Shown: one piece after another, positions 1 to 6,175 of the stretch | Numbering within the stretch: position 1 is the first letter of the stretch | How the letters are laid out: each line of letters opens with the position of its first letter | NCBI GenBank assembly: GCA_050116035.1 | Contig: JASFPJ010000128.1 | Coordinates: 1 to 8,578 of the forward strand | Source of the DNA: SOIA01 sp050116035 | GTDB lineage: Bacteria; Acidobacteriota; Aminicenantia; Aminicenantales; Aminicenantaceae | DNA: 8,578 nucleotides | Direction of reading: 5' to 3' | The notes under the pieces: model-generated | Database searches by the model: none | What the model saw: the letters and a program-made list of their open reading frames with translations, nothing else | Told to the model about the DNA's origin: nothing | Position numbers and translations under genes: made by a program

Positions 1-1
1 A

Positions 2-124
2 AAGGAGATCCCGAAGGCAGCCGCAGTTCATTCAGAAGGACAGGAATACGTGCTCCATTTCTGCAATGTCGAATGCATGGATTACTGGAAAAAAGAAGAG
101 GAAAAGAAGAAGGAGAAGAAATAA
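2..124 (+). CDS. C-terminal fragment of a TRASH/YHS-like metal-binding protein (5' end outside window)
   Basis: The reading frame is open from the left edge to a TAA at 122-124, giving the last 40 residues of a protein. The visible part contains a Phe-Cys-x3-Cys-x3-Trp core (Cys at fragment residues 21 and 25, Trp 29) preceded by aromatic/beta-type residues (EYVLH). It ends in a highly charged Lys/Glu tail. An FC-x3-C core before an aromatic residue is typical of the second half of TRASH/YHS-type metal-binding domains, which bind metals such as copper, zinc or mercury in sensors, chaperones and transporters. The first cysteine pair expected for such a domain would lie upstream of the window, so the assignment is tentative. 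The gene ends 195 bp before the export operon on the same strand. A link to metal handling by that operon is possible, but the gap and the candidate promoter between them argue for separate units. Confidence 0.6.
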   Translation, partial: KEIPKAAAVHSEGQEYVLHFCNVECMDYWKKEEEKKKEKK

Positions 125-172
125 GGCCGAACAGTTGATGTTTTCCAGATAAAGAATGCGTCATTTGATTCA

Positions 173-200
173 AAGAGATTTTAATTAAAATATATCTCTT
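173..200. repeat. AT-rich inverted repeat between the metal-binding gene and the export operon
   Basis: Seven-base arms AAGAGAT (173-179) and ATCTCTT (194-200) flank an AT-only centre that includes the palindrome TTTTAATTAAAA. It lies about 50 bp after the upstream stop codon. It could be a weak terminator or an operator. There is no GC-rich stem and no clean T-run, so function is uncertain. Confidence 0.35.
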
Positions 201-259
201 CTATTTATCTTAAGTGATATCTGTCTAGAATCCTTCGAGTTATTTATCCCGGAAGAGGG

Positions 260-287
260 GGAACTTATGTGACATTCTATACGTATA
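260..287 (+). promoter_or_regulatory. candidate ECF-sigma-type promoter for the export operon
   Basis: GGAACTT (260-266) matches the classic -35 element of extracytoplasmic-function sigma factors. CGTATA starts at 282, 17 nt after GGAAC, and resembles the CGT-type ECF -10 element. The -10 is embedded in a perfect 10-bp palindrome TATACGTATA (278-287). The predicted transcript would start near 292, leaving a leader of roughly 30 nt before the adaptor start at 320. No good sigma-70 pair is visible in 125-319. The call rests on motif matching only. Confidence 0.35.
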
Positions 288-319
288 ACCTATTGATATG
301 ATAAGGACAGGAGGAGTTC

Positions 320-1411
320 ATGTTTAAAAAAATATTCATCCCAGTACTCATCGTAGTGATTATTGCGGCTGTCATCATCTTGAAGGCAAATAATTCCTCG
401 AACGGAAAAGACAACGGGATCAAGATGATCAAGGTCCAAAGGGGCGATATTGTGGAAAACGCCCTGGCCATCGGCCGGATCGAGCCAAAGAAGGAAATTG
501 CAGTCAAGTCGAAAATATCAGGAATTGTCAAAACTGTCTTTGTGGATGTCGGCAATGAAGTGAAGATTGGAGAGCCGCTATTAGAGATTAAGCCGGATCC
601 GACACCGCTTGAGTTTGCAGAAGCCAAAAGAAATGTGGAAATGGCAAGAGTGAACCTTGAGAAGGCCGAGAACGAATACAACCGGATGGAGAAATTGCTC
701 AATGATAATCTAGTTTCCGAGCAAGAATTTGATGCGGCGGAAAATGAGTTCAAGCAGCTCCAACTGAGAGTGAAAATTGCCCTGGAAAGGTTGGCTTTGA
801 TCGAGGAAGGCAAGACGAAGATTGCTGACCTCCAAGTGGATACTGTCATAAAATCCCAGGTTGAAGGAACAATCCTAGAAAGACGGGTCAACGAAGGTGA
901 TCCTGTTGTCCCCTTGACTTCTTACCAAGCTGGCACAGAGCTTCTTCTCCTGGCAGATATGAACAGCCTGATATTTAAAGGGACAGTCGATGAGATCGAT
1001 GTGGGAAAGCTTGAAGAAGGAATGACAGCTGAACTGAAGATCGGTGCGATTCCAGACGAGAAGATTTTAGGAACACTGACGAAGATTTCACCCAAGGCAA
1101 AACAGCAAGAGAATGCCACACTCTTTGATGTGGAAATCGAAATCACTCAAAGAGGGAAGAAGATGATCAGAGCTGGATATTCTGCCAATGCAGAGTTGGT
1201 CATCAACAAAGCCGAGAATACTCTTTTCATTCCTGAAAGGCTGGTGGAGTTTAACGAAGAAAAAACCTACGTTGAAATCATGGATGAAAACGGAAAAGTC
1301 ATAAAAAGAGAAGTGGAGATCGGGCTCAGCGATGGGATCAACGTGGAGATCAAAGATGGACTGTCAGAGGGAGAGGAAGTCGTCGAGAGACCACCAAAGG
1401 AGATTGAATAA
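320..1411 (+). CDS. HlyD/MacA-type periplasmic adaptor subunit of an ABC exporter
   Basis: This 363-residue membrane fusion protein should bridge inner-membrane permeases to a periplasmic or outer-membrane partner. A single N-terminal hydrophobic helix (about residues 5-22) follows MFKK and acts as an uncleaved anchor. The usual adaptor order follows: first half of the lipoyl-like domain (about 60-92, with the SGIV and GNEVKIGEPLLEI stretches), a short alpha-helical hairpin rich in Glu/Lys/Leu (about 94-165), the second lipoyl half (170-197, EGTILERRVNEGDPV), a beta-barrel (about 205-295) and a membrane-proximal domain (300-358) ending in the typical DGLSEGEEVV. Length fits the MacA/HlyD_D23 families. 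The ATG at 320 has GGAGGAG just upstream and places the anchor at the extreme N-terminus. It is the first gene of a probable operon with the two permeases and ATPase. The substrate cannot be read from the sequence. Confidence 0.9.
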   Translation: MFKKIFIPVLIVVIIAAVIILKANNSSNGKDNGIKMIKVQRGDIVENALAIGRIEPKKEIAVKSKISGIVKTVFVDVGNEVKIGEPLLEIKPDPTPLEFAEAKRNVEMARVNLEKAENEYNRMEKLLNDNLVSEQEFDAAENEFKQLQLRVKIALERLALIEEGKTKIADLQVDTVIKSQVEGTILERRVNEGDPVVPLTSYQAGTELLLLADMNSLIFKGTVDEIDVGKLEEGMTAELKIGAIPDEKILGTLTKISPKAKQQENATLFDVEIEITQRGKKMIRAGYSANAELVINKAENTLFIPERLVEFNEEKTYVEIMDENGKVIKREVEIGLSDGINVEIKDGLSEGEEVVERPPKEIE

Positions 1412-1430
1412 CTCTCACTCATCGTGAGGG
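1412..1430 (+). other. intercistronic hairpin immediately after the adaptor stop
   Basis: CTCTCAC (1412-1418) pairs with GTGAGGG (1424-1430, one G-T wobble) around a 5-nt loop, starting directly after the TAA of the adaptor gene. No T-run follows, so it is not a standard terminator. It may protect the upstream message end or tune expression of the permeases. Confidence 0.4.
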
Positions 1431-1441
1431 AGCTGGATTCA

Positions 1442-1498
1442 ATGTCTGACAGACTGAACAAACAGACTCGATTGAGTTCATTGAGAGGAACCCAATGA
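1442..1498 (+). CDS. possible 18-codon upstream ORF overlapping the permease start (ATGA)
   Basis: An ATG at 1442 lies 9 nt after a strong GAGGGAG Shine-Dalgarno sequence and opens an 18-codon frame (MSDRLNKQTRLSSLRGTQ). It ends in TGA at 1496-1498, so its stop overlaps the ATG of permease 1 (1495-1497) in the ATGA configuration typical of translational coupling. The peptide is basic and polar, with no hydrophobic segment and no recognisable family. The permease also has its own GAGAGGAA site, so the small frame may be fortuitous. If translated, it would more likely set permease translation than make a functional peptide. Confidence 0.3.
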   Translation: MSDRLNKQTRLSSLRGTQ

Positions 1499-2727
1499 AG
1501 TCTTTCATGTTTCTCTCTCAGTTCATCAGGGATATGCGTTCTCAGAAGATGAGGACTTTCCTGACGATTTTTGGAATCACCTGGGGAACCATATCTGTCG
1601 TCCTGCTGTTGGCATTCGGTGTAGGCATGGAAAAGCAGATGGACAAGAGCATGCATGGACTGGGAGAAGGGATCATGATTGTCTGGCCAGGTCGAACGAG
1701 CGTCGCTTACGAAGGTTTGAGTAAAGGCCGGCCGCTTCGGTTTAGAGAGGAAGACGCTTTTCTCGTCCAGCAGGAGATTCCCCAGATCAAATATTCCTGT
1801 CCTGAGTATACTGGATGGGGAGTCAAGCTGAAATACGAGAAGAATGCTTATTCTTGCGTGATGAAGGGCATCTATCCATTCTATTCGGATATAAGGAACG
1901 TCATCCCTCAGAGAGGAGGGCGGTTTATTAACAATATGGATATCGCTCAGAAAAGAAGAGTCATTTTTATCGGATTCAGCGTTAAAGAAGAGCTGTTTAA
2001 GGATGAGGAAGCTGTGGGAAAGTATGTGCATGTCAACGGCGTTCCATTTCAGGTCATCGGCGTCCTGATCGAGAAGACCCAGAATTCATCCTACAACACG
2101 CGTGATGAGTACGCCGCATTCATTCCCGCCACGACTTTTGCTCCTTTCTTCGGGCATAAAAACATCAGCAATTTTGTTGTCCAGGCCTTTGACCCATTCA
2201 AGAATGAGCTGATCCAGGAGCGTCTCCTTCAGGTTCTTGGTAAAAAATACAGGTTTCATCCTGAGGACACAGAAGCTCTGGCCATCTGGGATACGATGGA
2301 AGGAGAAAAAATCACCAGTTCGATCATGATCGGATTCAATATTTTCCTGGGGATTGTCGGGGCTTTTACGCTGATCGTGGGAAGCATCGGCGTATCGAAC
2401 ATCATGAACGTCGTTGTCGAGGAAAGAACCAAAGAAATCGGGCTCAAAATGGCCTTGGGTGCGAAGAAAAGATTCGTCCTTGTGCAGTTTTTGTTCGAAA
2501 CCTTGTTGATAACACTTGTCGGCGGAGCCTTGGGAATAGCTTTTTCCTACACGCTTATTTCTTTATTCCCGACAACCAGCATTGAGGAATTCATCGGAAG
2601 GCCAACTTTTTCCTTCGCTGTCGGTCTTGTCACGGTGATTCTCTTAGGTATCATTGGATTAATCTCCGGATGGGGGCCGGCTCGCCGGGCTTCAAACTTG
2701 CACCCAGTGGAAGCGCTCAGGTCATAG
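1495..2727 (+). CDS. FtsX/MacB-type ABC transporter permease (first of two)
   Basis: This 410-residue inner-membrane permease has the MacB/FtsX topology. There is one N-terminal helix (about 22-42), a large periplasmic domain (about 45-275) and three C-terminal helices (about 279-303, 328-355, 373-393). The FtsX-domain signature is canonical: GSIGVSNIMNVVVEERTKEI (residues 297-316), then KMALGAKK, and the terminal PARRAS...PVEALR. MacB-type permeases couple ATP hydrolysis in a separate ATPase to periplasmic movements of the adaptor rather than forming a channel. The ATG at 1495 follows GAGAGGAA by 6 nt. An in-frame TGA at 1447 limits upstream extension. It is 83 bp after the adaptor gene and 9 bp before its paralogue. 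The two share HGLG(E/D)GI, NN(M/L)DI, KRVIF, EEAVGK and VIGV at matching positions. The substrate is unknown. Confidence 0.9.
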   Translation: MKSFMFLSQFIRDMRSQKMRTFLTIFGITWGTISVVLLLAFGVGMEKQMDKSMHGLGEGIMIVWPGRTSVAYEGLSKGRPLRFREEDAFLVQQEIPQIKYSCPEYTGWGVKLKYEKNAYSCVMKGIYPFYSDIRNVIPQRGGRFINNMDIAQKRRVIFIGFSVKEELFKDEEAVGKYVHVNGVPFQVIGVLIEKTQNSSYNTRDEYAAFIPATTFAPFFGHKNISNFVVQAFDPFKNELIQERLLQVLGKKYRFHPEDTEALAIWDTMEGEKITSSIMIGFNIFLGIVGAFTLIVGSIGVSNIMNVVVEERTKEIGLKMALGAKKRFVLVQFLFETLLITLVGGALGIAFSYTLISLFPTTSIEEFIGRPTFSFAVGLVTVILLGIIGLISGWGPARRASNLHPVEALRS

Positions 2728-2736
2728 GAGTTAGGG

Positions 2737-3984
2737 ATGAAGTTAATCTATCTCTTTCGGCTGTTCTACAGAGAATTAAAGGGTCAGAAGAAAAAAATCA
2801 CTCTGACGATCCTGGCGTTGGCCTGGGGGACTTTTTCCATAGTCATCCTCCTGGCTTTTGGCGAAGGGCTGAACAGGCAGATGATCAAAGCCATGCACGG
2901 CCTGGGAGACGGAATTTGCATCGTTTACTCAGGACAGACATCGAAGCCCTATAGAGGATTAGGGAAGGGGCGCGTCATTAGACTTCAACTGGATGATGTG
3001 GAATTGCTCCGTAACAGGATCCCTGGAATCGAGCTCATCAGCCCGGAGAATGACCGTTCCAGGAACAATATGACTTATGGTCGAAAAAGCCTTTCAGAGA
3101 GAGTCATCGGAGTCTATCCTGATTTTGAGGAGTTGAGAGGCTATAATCCGGATAGAAACAGCCGCTTCATCAACAACCTGGATATCTTGAACAAGAAAAG
3201 AGTTATCTTTTTAGGCACAGAGCTGAAGAAGAGACTGTTTGGAGAAGAAGAGGCTGTCGGCAAAACAGTTTTAATTAACCGGATTCCTTTCTTAGTTATT
3301 GGAGTCATGGTGGATAAGATGCAGAACAGCATGTATAACGGTGCTGATGTGGATAAAGCGGCTATTCCTTACTCGGCCTTTAAAACGATTTACGGGGATA
3401 AATACCTGCACCGCTTGATCTATCGGCCTGAGGATATTTCCCAGGCTGAAACGGTCAAGAATGAGGTTTTTGGAGTATTGTCCCAGAAGTATAAATTCGA
3501 CCCCACAGATAAACAAGCTCTTGAAATCTGGGATATGGTTGAAGAAGAAAAACTGATGAAAAATATTTTTCTCGGATTAGAAATTTTCATGGGAATCATC
3601 GGCGGCTTGACTTTGATTGTTGCGGGTGTGGGTGTGGCCAATATCATGTATGTTTCTGCGAAGAAGAGGACCAAAGAGATCGGGATTAAGATGGCCCTCG
3701 GTGCAAAAAGAAGGCATGTTCTTCTTCAATTTATTTCCGAAGCGTTGATGATTTCCTTTATCGGGGGAGGAGCTGGAGTTTTATTTTCTTCTATCATAGT
3801 GGAAGCCACTCAAGCCCTTCCTTTTGAAGGGGATGTGGCGGATATCCTGGCTCATCCGGTCATTTCTTTCAAGATTATGCTTTTGACTGCCTTCATACTG
3901 AGCATCATCGGGTTCCTGGCTGGCATATTTCCGGCCCGGAAAGCCGCATCAGCTAAGCCGGTGGAGGCTTTGAGGTACGAATAA
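2737..3984 (+). CDS. FtsX/MacB-type ABC transporter permease (second of two)
   Basis: This 415-residue paralogue of the preceding permease has the same topology: helix one about 22-42, a periplasmic domain to about 275, and three C-terminal helices (about 278-302, 328-355, 377-398). The C-terminus reads PARKAASAKPVEALRYE. The FtsX loop is present but divergent: where permease 1 has VVVEERTKEIG, this one has VSAKKRTKEIG, so the acidic pair is replaced by basic residues. Its periplasmic domain also differs from permease 1 around residues 100-125, where permease 1 has two cysteines (102 and 121) that are absent here. The start at 2737 follows an AGGAG site (2726-2730) that overlaps the TAG stop of permease 1, showing tight coupling. 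One copy of each probably forms a heterodimer served by one ATPase. This is inferred from tandem paralogy, not shown. Confidence 0.9.
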   Translation: MKLIYLFRLFYRELKGQKKKITLTILALAWGTFSIVILLAFGEGLNRQMIKAMHGLGDGICIVYSGQTSKPYRGLGKGRVIRLQLDDVELLRNRIPGIELISPENDRSRNNMTYGRKSLSERVIGVYPDFEELRGYNPDRNSRFINNLDILNKKRVIFLGTELKKRLFGEEEAVGKTVLINRIPFLVIGVMVDKMQNSMYNGADVDKAAIPYSAFKTIYGDKYLHRLIYRPEDISQAETVKNEVFGVLSQKYKFDPTDKQALEIWDMVEEEKLMKNIFLGLEIFMGIIGGLTLIVAGVGVANIMYVSAKKRTKEIGIKMALGAKRRHVLLQFISEALMISFIGGGAGVLFSSIIVEATQALPFEGDVADILAHPVISFKIMLLTAFILSIIGFLAGIFPARKAASAKPVEALRYE

Positions 3985-3997
3985 AAGGAGTTTGACG

Positions 3998-4669
3998 ATG
4001 ATAAAGATGGATAAAATCAAGAAGATATACGGAACAGGACATGCCCAGGTTGCTGCTCTCAAAAATATTGACCTCGCCATCAAGGAGAATGAGTTCGTCG
4101 GGCTAGTTGGTCCATCTGGCTCTGGAAAGTCCACGTTGATGAATATCATGGGATGTCTGGATGTGCCGAGTTCAGGAGAATATTATTTTGAAGGAGAGCC
4201 GGTGGCGGCTTTTAACCATAATAAACTGGCCGAGATCAGGAATAAAAAGATCGGGTTTGTTTTCCAGAATTTCAACCTTCTTCCTTATGCCACAGCTTTT
4301 GAGAATGTGGAGATTCCGATGATATTCATGGGAATGAAGGCCAGGTCGCGGAAATCGAGAGCGATGGAGCTTCTGGATAAGGTGGGCCTGAAAGGGAGAG
4401 CCCATCACAAGCCCAGTGAACTATCCGGAGGAGAGATGCAGCGGGTCGCCATAGCCAGGTCTTTGGCCAACAATCCCAGGCTGATCCTGGCTGACGAGCC
4501 GACGGGAAATCTGGATACCAAATCCGGGGATGAAATCCTGGCCATATTCGAAGACCTCTGGAAGCAAGGACATACCCTTGTGGTCATCACCCACAATCCT
4601 TATATTTCCGAACGAGCGCAGAGAGTGATTCATCTCATAGACGGGACGATCGAGAATAACGGCGCCTGA
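3998..4669 (+). CDS. MacB/LolD-type ABC transporter ATP-binding protein
   Basis: This is the cytoplasmic ATPase that powers the two permeases. With the ATG at 3998 the protein has 223 residues and every ABC motif: A-loop Tyr11, Walker A GPSGSGKST (38-46), Q-loop Gln90, signature LSGGE (142-146), Walker B LILADEP (162-168, catalytic Glu167), D-loop NLD (171-173) and H-loop His199. Sequence features such as VGPSGSGKSTLMNIMGCLD and DEPTGNLDTKSG are characteristic of the MacB/LolD/FtsE-like lipoprotein and export group. An in-frame TTG at 3992 would add two residues. It sits only 1 nt from the AAAGGAG site (3984-3990), whereas the ATG at 3998 has a normal 7-nt spacing, so I prefer the ATG. The Shine-Dalgarno sequence begins within the TAA of permease 2, and the gene closes the operon. 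Confidence 0.93.
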   Translation: MIKMDKIKKIYGTGHAQVAALKNIDLAIKENEFVGLVGPSGSGKSTLMNIMGCLDVPSSGEYYFEGEPVAAFNHNKLAEIRNKKIGFVFQNFNLLPYATAFENVEIPMIFMGMKARSRKSRAMELLDKVGLKGRAHHKPSELSGGEMQRVAIARSLANNPRLILADEPTGNLDTKSGDEILAIFEDLWKQGHTLVVITHNPYISERAQRVIHLIDGTIENNGA

Positions 4670-4732
4670 TCTTGATTTAGCCAATTCATTCCATTCACCC
4701 CTAATCTCTGATTCTTCCCTCATTCATCATGC

Positions 4733-4761
4733 CCTTTTGGATTGTCAGAACAACCAAAAGG
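4733..4761 (+). terminator. hairpin after the ABC export operon, probable transcript end
   Basis: CCTTTTGG (4733-4740) pairs with CCAAAAGG (4754-4761). Inside it, TTGT (4742-4745) pairs with ACAA (4750-4753), giving 12 base pairs with one bulged A and a CAGA loop. It lies 64 bp after the ATPase stop. The downstream sequence is AT-rich (CTTATAATATTA) but lacks a continuous T-run, so it is either an atypical terminator or a 3'-end stabilising hairpin. Confidence 0.55.
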
Positions 4762-4806
4762 CTTATAATATTACTGCATCCGGATTTCTAATAACTTCGT
4801 GAGAAT

Positions 4807-4835
4807 TTTCAATCGGTTAATGAGTTATATATGAT
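4807..4835 (+). promoter_or_regulatory. weak candidate sigma-70 promoter for the nuclease gene
   Basis: TATGAT (4830-4835) is a good -10 element. The best -35 at 17-nt spacing, TTTCAA (4807-4812), matches only half of the consensus. It would give a leader of about 50 nt. The position after the hairpin at 4733-4761 and before 4890 is reasonable. Confidence 0.3.
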
Positions 4836-4889
4836 AGATGCGACGTATGATTCATTTTTGCCCGAATAGAAAAAGAAGGGAGGCCCATC

Positions 4890-6104
4890 ATGGGAAAAAT
4901 ATATTCAAACAGTCGAATCGAAAGTTTTGAAAAATGCAAACTCCAGTATAAATACAGATACATCGACAGGGTTCCTCTCAAGGTCGAGACTATCGAGGCT
5001 TTTTTGGGCACTAAAGTCCATGAATCCCTGAAAGAACTGTATGACTTTGTCAAAAACAGGAGTGTCAAGCCCAAGGAGTGGCTTCTCTCAAAATATGAAG
5101 AATTATGGAAAAAAGATTTTAGTGATGCCATCAAGATTGTCAAAGATGAGCTTTCTGCAGAAGAATATTTTCAGAAAGGAAAGAAAAGCTTGATCGATTA
5201 TTACGATGAATACCAGCCCTTTGACAGGACGAAAATTGTGAAGACTGAAGAATCCATTTATTTCAACCTCGAGAGAGGCGATGAGGAGTACAGGTTCGTG
5301 GGTATACTCGACCGCCTTGACTGGAATGATAAGGAAAAGATATTCGAAATTCATGACTACAAAACTTCGGCCTCGCTGATGACCCAGGAACAGGCTGATC
5401 ATGATTTTCAGCTGCCGCTTTATCAGCTTGCACTGATAAGTCGATGGACAGAGGCCAAGAAGGCGAAACTGATTTGGCATTTTCTTTTATTCAACAAGCA
5501 GATCGAGTCCTCTAGAACAAAAAAACAGCTCATGGAAATTCAAGAGGCTGTCATGGATAAAATTAAAGCGATTGAATCCTGTGAGGAATTCCCTCCGTTT
5601 AAAAGTGCACTCTGCGATTGGTGTGACTTCCAGGAAATCTGTCCGTTGTGGGCGCATGCCAAAAAAGTTGAGAAGATGGAGGAAAACAAGTACAAGAAAG
5701 ATCCGGGCGTGAAACTGGTCGCTGCTTATTCAAAACTCGAGGAAGATAAAAAGAAGCTGAAGGACAAAATATCTGAAATCGAGCAGGAACAGGAGAAGAT
5801 TGCAGAGGCGGCTGTAGAGTTCGCTGAAAGAGAGGGCATCCAGGTCATTGATGGGCCAGACAAGCAATTGGTCGTCACAGTTAAAGAAGAGCTTGGCGCG
5901 CCAACCCGAAGGGACAATCAGGAAAAGTGGAAGGGATTACGGGAGTATTTGATAGAAAATGATAAATATACAGACGTTTCAACCGTGAACAACAGTATGC
6001 TCTCCAGAATGCTGAAAACCTGGTCGGGTGAAGTGGTGGACAGGATAAAGGATTTTCTCATCAAGAAAGTGATTCGGAAGGTTGTTCTAAAAAACAAACC
6101 ATAA
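4890..6104 (+). CDS. stand-alone RecB/Cas4-like PD-(D/E)XK nuclease with predicted 4Fe-4S cluster and coiled-coil C-terminus
   Basis: This 404-residue protein is probably a DNA exonuclease or endonuclease of the PD-(D/E)XK_1 (PF12705, RecB/AddB/Cas4) group. The nuclease motifs appear in order: His44 in FLGTKVHESL, Asp141 in GILDRLD, Asp156 and Lys158 in IHDYKTS, and QxxxY as Gln174-Tyr178 in QLPLYQLAL. Cys16 together with Cys242, Cys245 and Cys251 (CDWCDFQEIC) matches the split Cys pattern that holds a 4Fe-4S cluster in AddB and Cas4. Residues from about 276 to 312 form a charged heptad-like coiled coil, followed by about 90 residues (EREGIQVIDG onward) that I do not recognise. GGGAGG lies 6 nt upstream of the ATG. 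No helicase, cas1/cas2 or recombinase gene is nearby, so a CRISPR Cas4 role is unlikely. It may act in repair, or be a domesticated phage-type recombination nuclease. Confidence 0.85.
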   Translation: MGKIYSNSRIESFEKCKLQYKYRYIDRVPLKVETIEAFLGTKVHESLKELYDFVKNRSVKPKEWLLSKYEELWKKDFSDAIKIVKDELSAEEYFQKGKKSLIDYYDEYQPFDRTKIVKTEESIYFNLERGDEEYRFVGILDRLDWNDKEKIFEIHDYKTSASLMTQEQADHDFQLPLYQLALISRWTEAKKAKLIWHFLLFNKQIESSRTKKQLMEIQEAVMDKIKAIESCEEFPPFKSALCDWCDFQEICPLWAHAKKVEKMEENKYKKDPGVKLVAAYSKLEEDKKKLKDKISEIEQEQEKIAEAAVEFAEREGIQVIDGPDKQLVVTVKEELGAPTRRDNQEKWKGLREYLIENDKYTDVSTVNNSMLSRMLKTWSGEVVDRIKDFLIKKVIRKVVLKNKP

Positions 6105-6175
6105 AGGTCGCTTCTTCTATTTTTGTGTGTTTTATTACTTAAATTTAGAAAAGAACGAGCATAAAAATCTCTGGC
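6105..6175. other. short convergent spacer with no clear terminator
   Basis: This 71-bp AT-rich stretch separates the convergent nuclease and hydrolase genes. It contains T-rich runs (near 6118-6136) and a small TAAATTTA palindrome, but I find no stable GC-rich hairpin on either strand. Confidence 0.4.

Noticed and set aside
202..248. Direct repeat TATTTATC at 202-209 and 241-248
   Set aside because: An 8-base AT-rich match in an AT-rich spacer is expected by chance and does not align with the promoter candidate.
1267..2031. A 254-codon minus-strand open frame across the end of the adaptor and the start of permease 1
   Set aside because: It is antisense to two genes with clear family signatures, its translation is Ser/Leu-rich without domain features, and it spans a real intergenic gap; it is a shadow frame.
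3992..3997. TTG at 3992 as the ATPase start
   Set aside because: It is only 1 nt from the AAAGGAG site; the ATG at 3998 has normal spacing.
4890..6104. CRISPR-associated Cas4 identity for the nuclease
   Set aside because: The motifs and Cys pattern fit, but the protein is about twice the usual Cas4 length and there is no repeat array, cas1 or cas2 in the window.
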